NCBI GenBank assembly: GCA_020426085.1
Contig: JAGQQP010000255.1
Location: forward strand, 1-6,337
Source of the DNA: Planctomycetaceae bacterium
GTDB lineage: Bacteria; Planctomycetota; Planctomycetia; Planctomycetales; Planctomycetaceae
DNA: 6,337 nt
Reading direction: 5' to 3'
A model generated the notes under the pieces. It was given only the letters and a program-made list of their open reading frames with translations. It searched no databases and had not been told where the DNA came from. Within the stretch, counting starts at the first letter, position 1; each line of letters opens with the position of its first letter. This document shows positions 5,420-6,337 of this stretch, piece by piece. A program made the translations under genes and the position numbers.

Positions 5420-6337
5420 ATGAGCAACTTTTTCCGTTTACTGACACTGGGACTGGTATTGTCTGGTCCGCTGAATTTACTCCCGGCTCAAGCTCCAGCT
5501 CCCAATCTGGAAATTCTGGAAGAACGCGCTTTCAAACAGGCTGCCGCTTTCGTCAACCCCTCGATTGTCAGAATTGAAACCGTCGGGGGACAGGATCGGG
5601 TCGGCAAGCTCATCACAGGAACCGGCCCGACTTCCGGAGTTGTTGTCAGCCGAGACGGACTGATCATATCCAGCGCCTTTAATTTTATCGGCAGCCCCTC
5701 TTCCATTCTGGTGACGTTACCTGATGGTCGTCGTTTTCCCGCGCAGAATGTCGCCACGGACCATCTGAAAATGCTGACGCTGTTGAAAATTGATGCGCAG
5801 AACCTGCCGATCCCGCTTGCGATTCCGGAGAGTGAAATCCAGGTCGGCATGTGGTCGATTGCTCTGGGACGCACCTTTGATCTGGATCAGCCCAGCATCT
5901 CAGTCGGCATCGTAAGTGCACTGGAGCGGATCTGGGGCAAAGCGATACAGACCGATGCGAAGATTTCTCCCGTCAATTATGGCGGCCCGCTGGTAGACAT
6001 CAATGGGCGCGTGATGGGCATTCTGGTCCCGCTCTCTCCTGGTGCTTCGGCTGAAACGGCGGGTGTGGAATGGTATGACTCGGGGATCGGGTTTGCCATT
6101 CCCATGTCGGATGTGCTCAAAATCATTCCTCGTCTGAATACGGGTAAAGATCTTTATCCGGGCCTGTTGGGAATCACGCTAACCGGCCAGGGGGACCTGT
6201 CCACCGACATGAAGCTTGATCGTGTTCGCTACGCAAGCCCGGCTCAGGAAGCTGGTGTTAAAACAGGAGACACCATTACTCAACTGGATGGCAAAACCGT
6301 CAACATGCATTCAGAGGTAAAACAGGTGCTGATGAAT
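5420..6337 (+). CDS. HtrA-like pseudoprotease with PDZ domain, all triad residues lost (3' partial)
   Basis: The frame is open from ATG 5420 to the window edge, giving 306 residues. The start gives a signal peptide (R6, hydrophobic core about 7-21, cut near LPAQA), then a trypsin-like core about 38-240 and a PDZ domain beginning about 247 (GLLGITL, ASPAQEAGVKTGDTITQLDG) that runs off the end. HtrA landmarks are easy to place: SGVVVSRDGLIISS, VTLPDGRRFPAQNV, MLTLLKID, SPVNYGGPLVDINGRVMGI and GIGFAIPMSDVLK. Yet the His position is Phe87, the Asp position Met118 and the Ser position Tyr187, so no catalytic residue remains. Glycines around the former active site and the second-lobe motifs are kept, which suggests a maintained non-enzymatic role. 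No clear ribosome binding site precedes the ATG, and the gap from the previous gene is 37 bases. A second PDZ or other C-terminal domain may lie beyond the window. Confidence 0.87.
   Translation, partial: MSNFFRLLTLGLVLSGPLNLLPAQAPAPNLEILEERAFKQAAAFVNPSIVRIETVGGQDRVGKLITGTGPTSGVVVSRDGLIISSAFNFIGSPSSILVTLPDGRRFPAQNVATDHLKMLTLLKIDAQNLPIPLAIPESEIQVGMWSIALGRTFDLDQPSISVGIVSALERIWGKAIQTDAKISPVNYGGPLVDINGRVMGILVPLSPGASAETAGVEWYDSGIGFAIPMSDVLKIIPRLNTGKDLYPGLLGITLTGQGDLSTDMKLDRVRYASPAQEAGVKTGDTITQLDGKTVNMHSEVKQVLMN

Noticed and set aside
5488..5874. Minus-strand open frame of 128 codons
   Set aside because: It is opposite the third HtrA-like gene, whose plus-strand translation has strong family landmarks; the antisense product has none.
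4336..6337. The two HtrA-like genes with missing triad as ordinary pseudogenes
   Set aside because: There are no frameshifts or internal stops, and signal peptides, core glycines and PDZ domains are intact; they look like maintained pseudoenzymes.

Overview
The window reads as a planctomycete chromosome segment, probably from a Gimesia-like member of the Planctomycetaceae. This rests on moderate GC content, the mix of exported proteins (an NPCBM-domain protein, several HtrA/PDZ proteins, and a planctomycete-type helical protein with a WG-LPPK...FPSHYR...YF-KLA tail), and family recognition. No marker gene is present, so the assignment is an inference.

Everything lies on the + strand with short gaps: 59, 73, 29 and 37 bases between successive genes. 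It looks like one operon or the middle of one. In order: the end of an upstream gene (to base 71, frame uncertain); a secreted helical protein of unknown function (113-1255); a secreted protein of four beta-rich repeats plus a C-terminal NPCBM carbohydrate-binding-like domain (1315-2481); an HtrA-type serine protease with intact His-Asp-Ser triad, one PDZ domain and a long unassigned C-terminal domain (2555-4306); a shorter HtrA-like/PDZ protein that has lost His and Ser (4336-5382); and a third HtrA-like/PDZ protein that has lost all three catalytic residues (5420 to the window end, incomplete). No RNA gene, mobile element, CRISPR array or confident promoter or terminator was seen, and no stretch over 300 bases lacks a gene.

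The main result is the last three genes. They form a tandem set in which the triad decays stepwise (H/D/S, then S/D/A, then F/M/Y) while the trypsin-like scaffold, export signal and PDZ domain persist. This suggests one active envelope protease working with two pseudoprotease partners that may scaffold, regulate or present substrates. A second layer is speculative. The stop codons of the first two protease-like genes directly follow runs of 7 and 8 A, and a one-base slip at each would read in frame into the next gene. A third run of 8 A containing A AAA AAC lies at the end of the first protease's PDZ domain, where slippage would remove its C-terminal domain.
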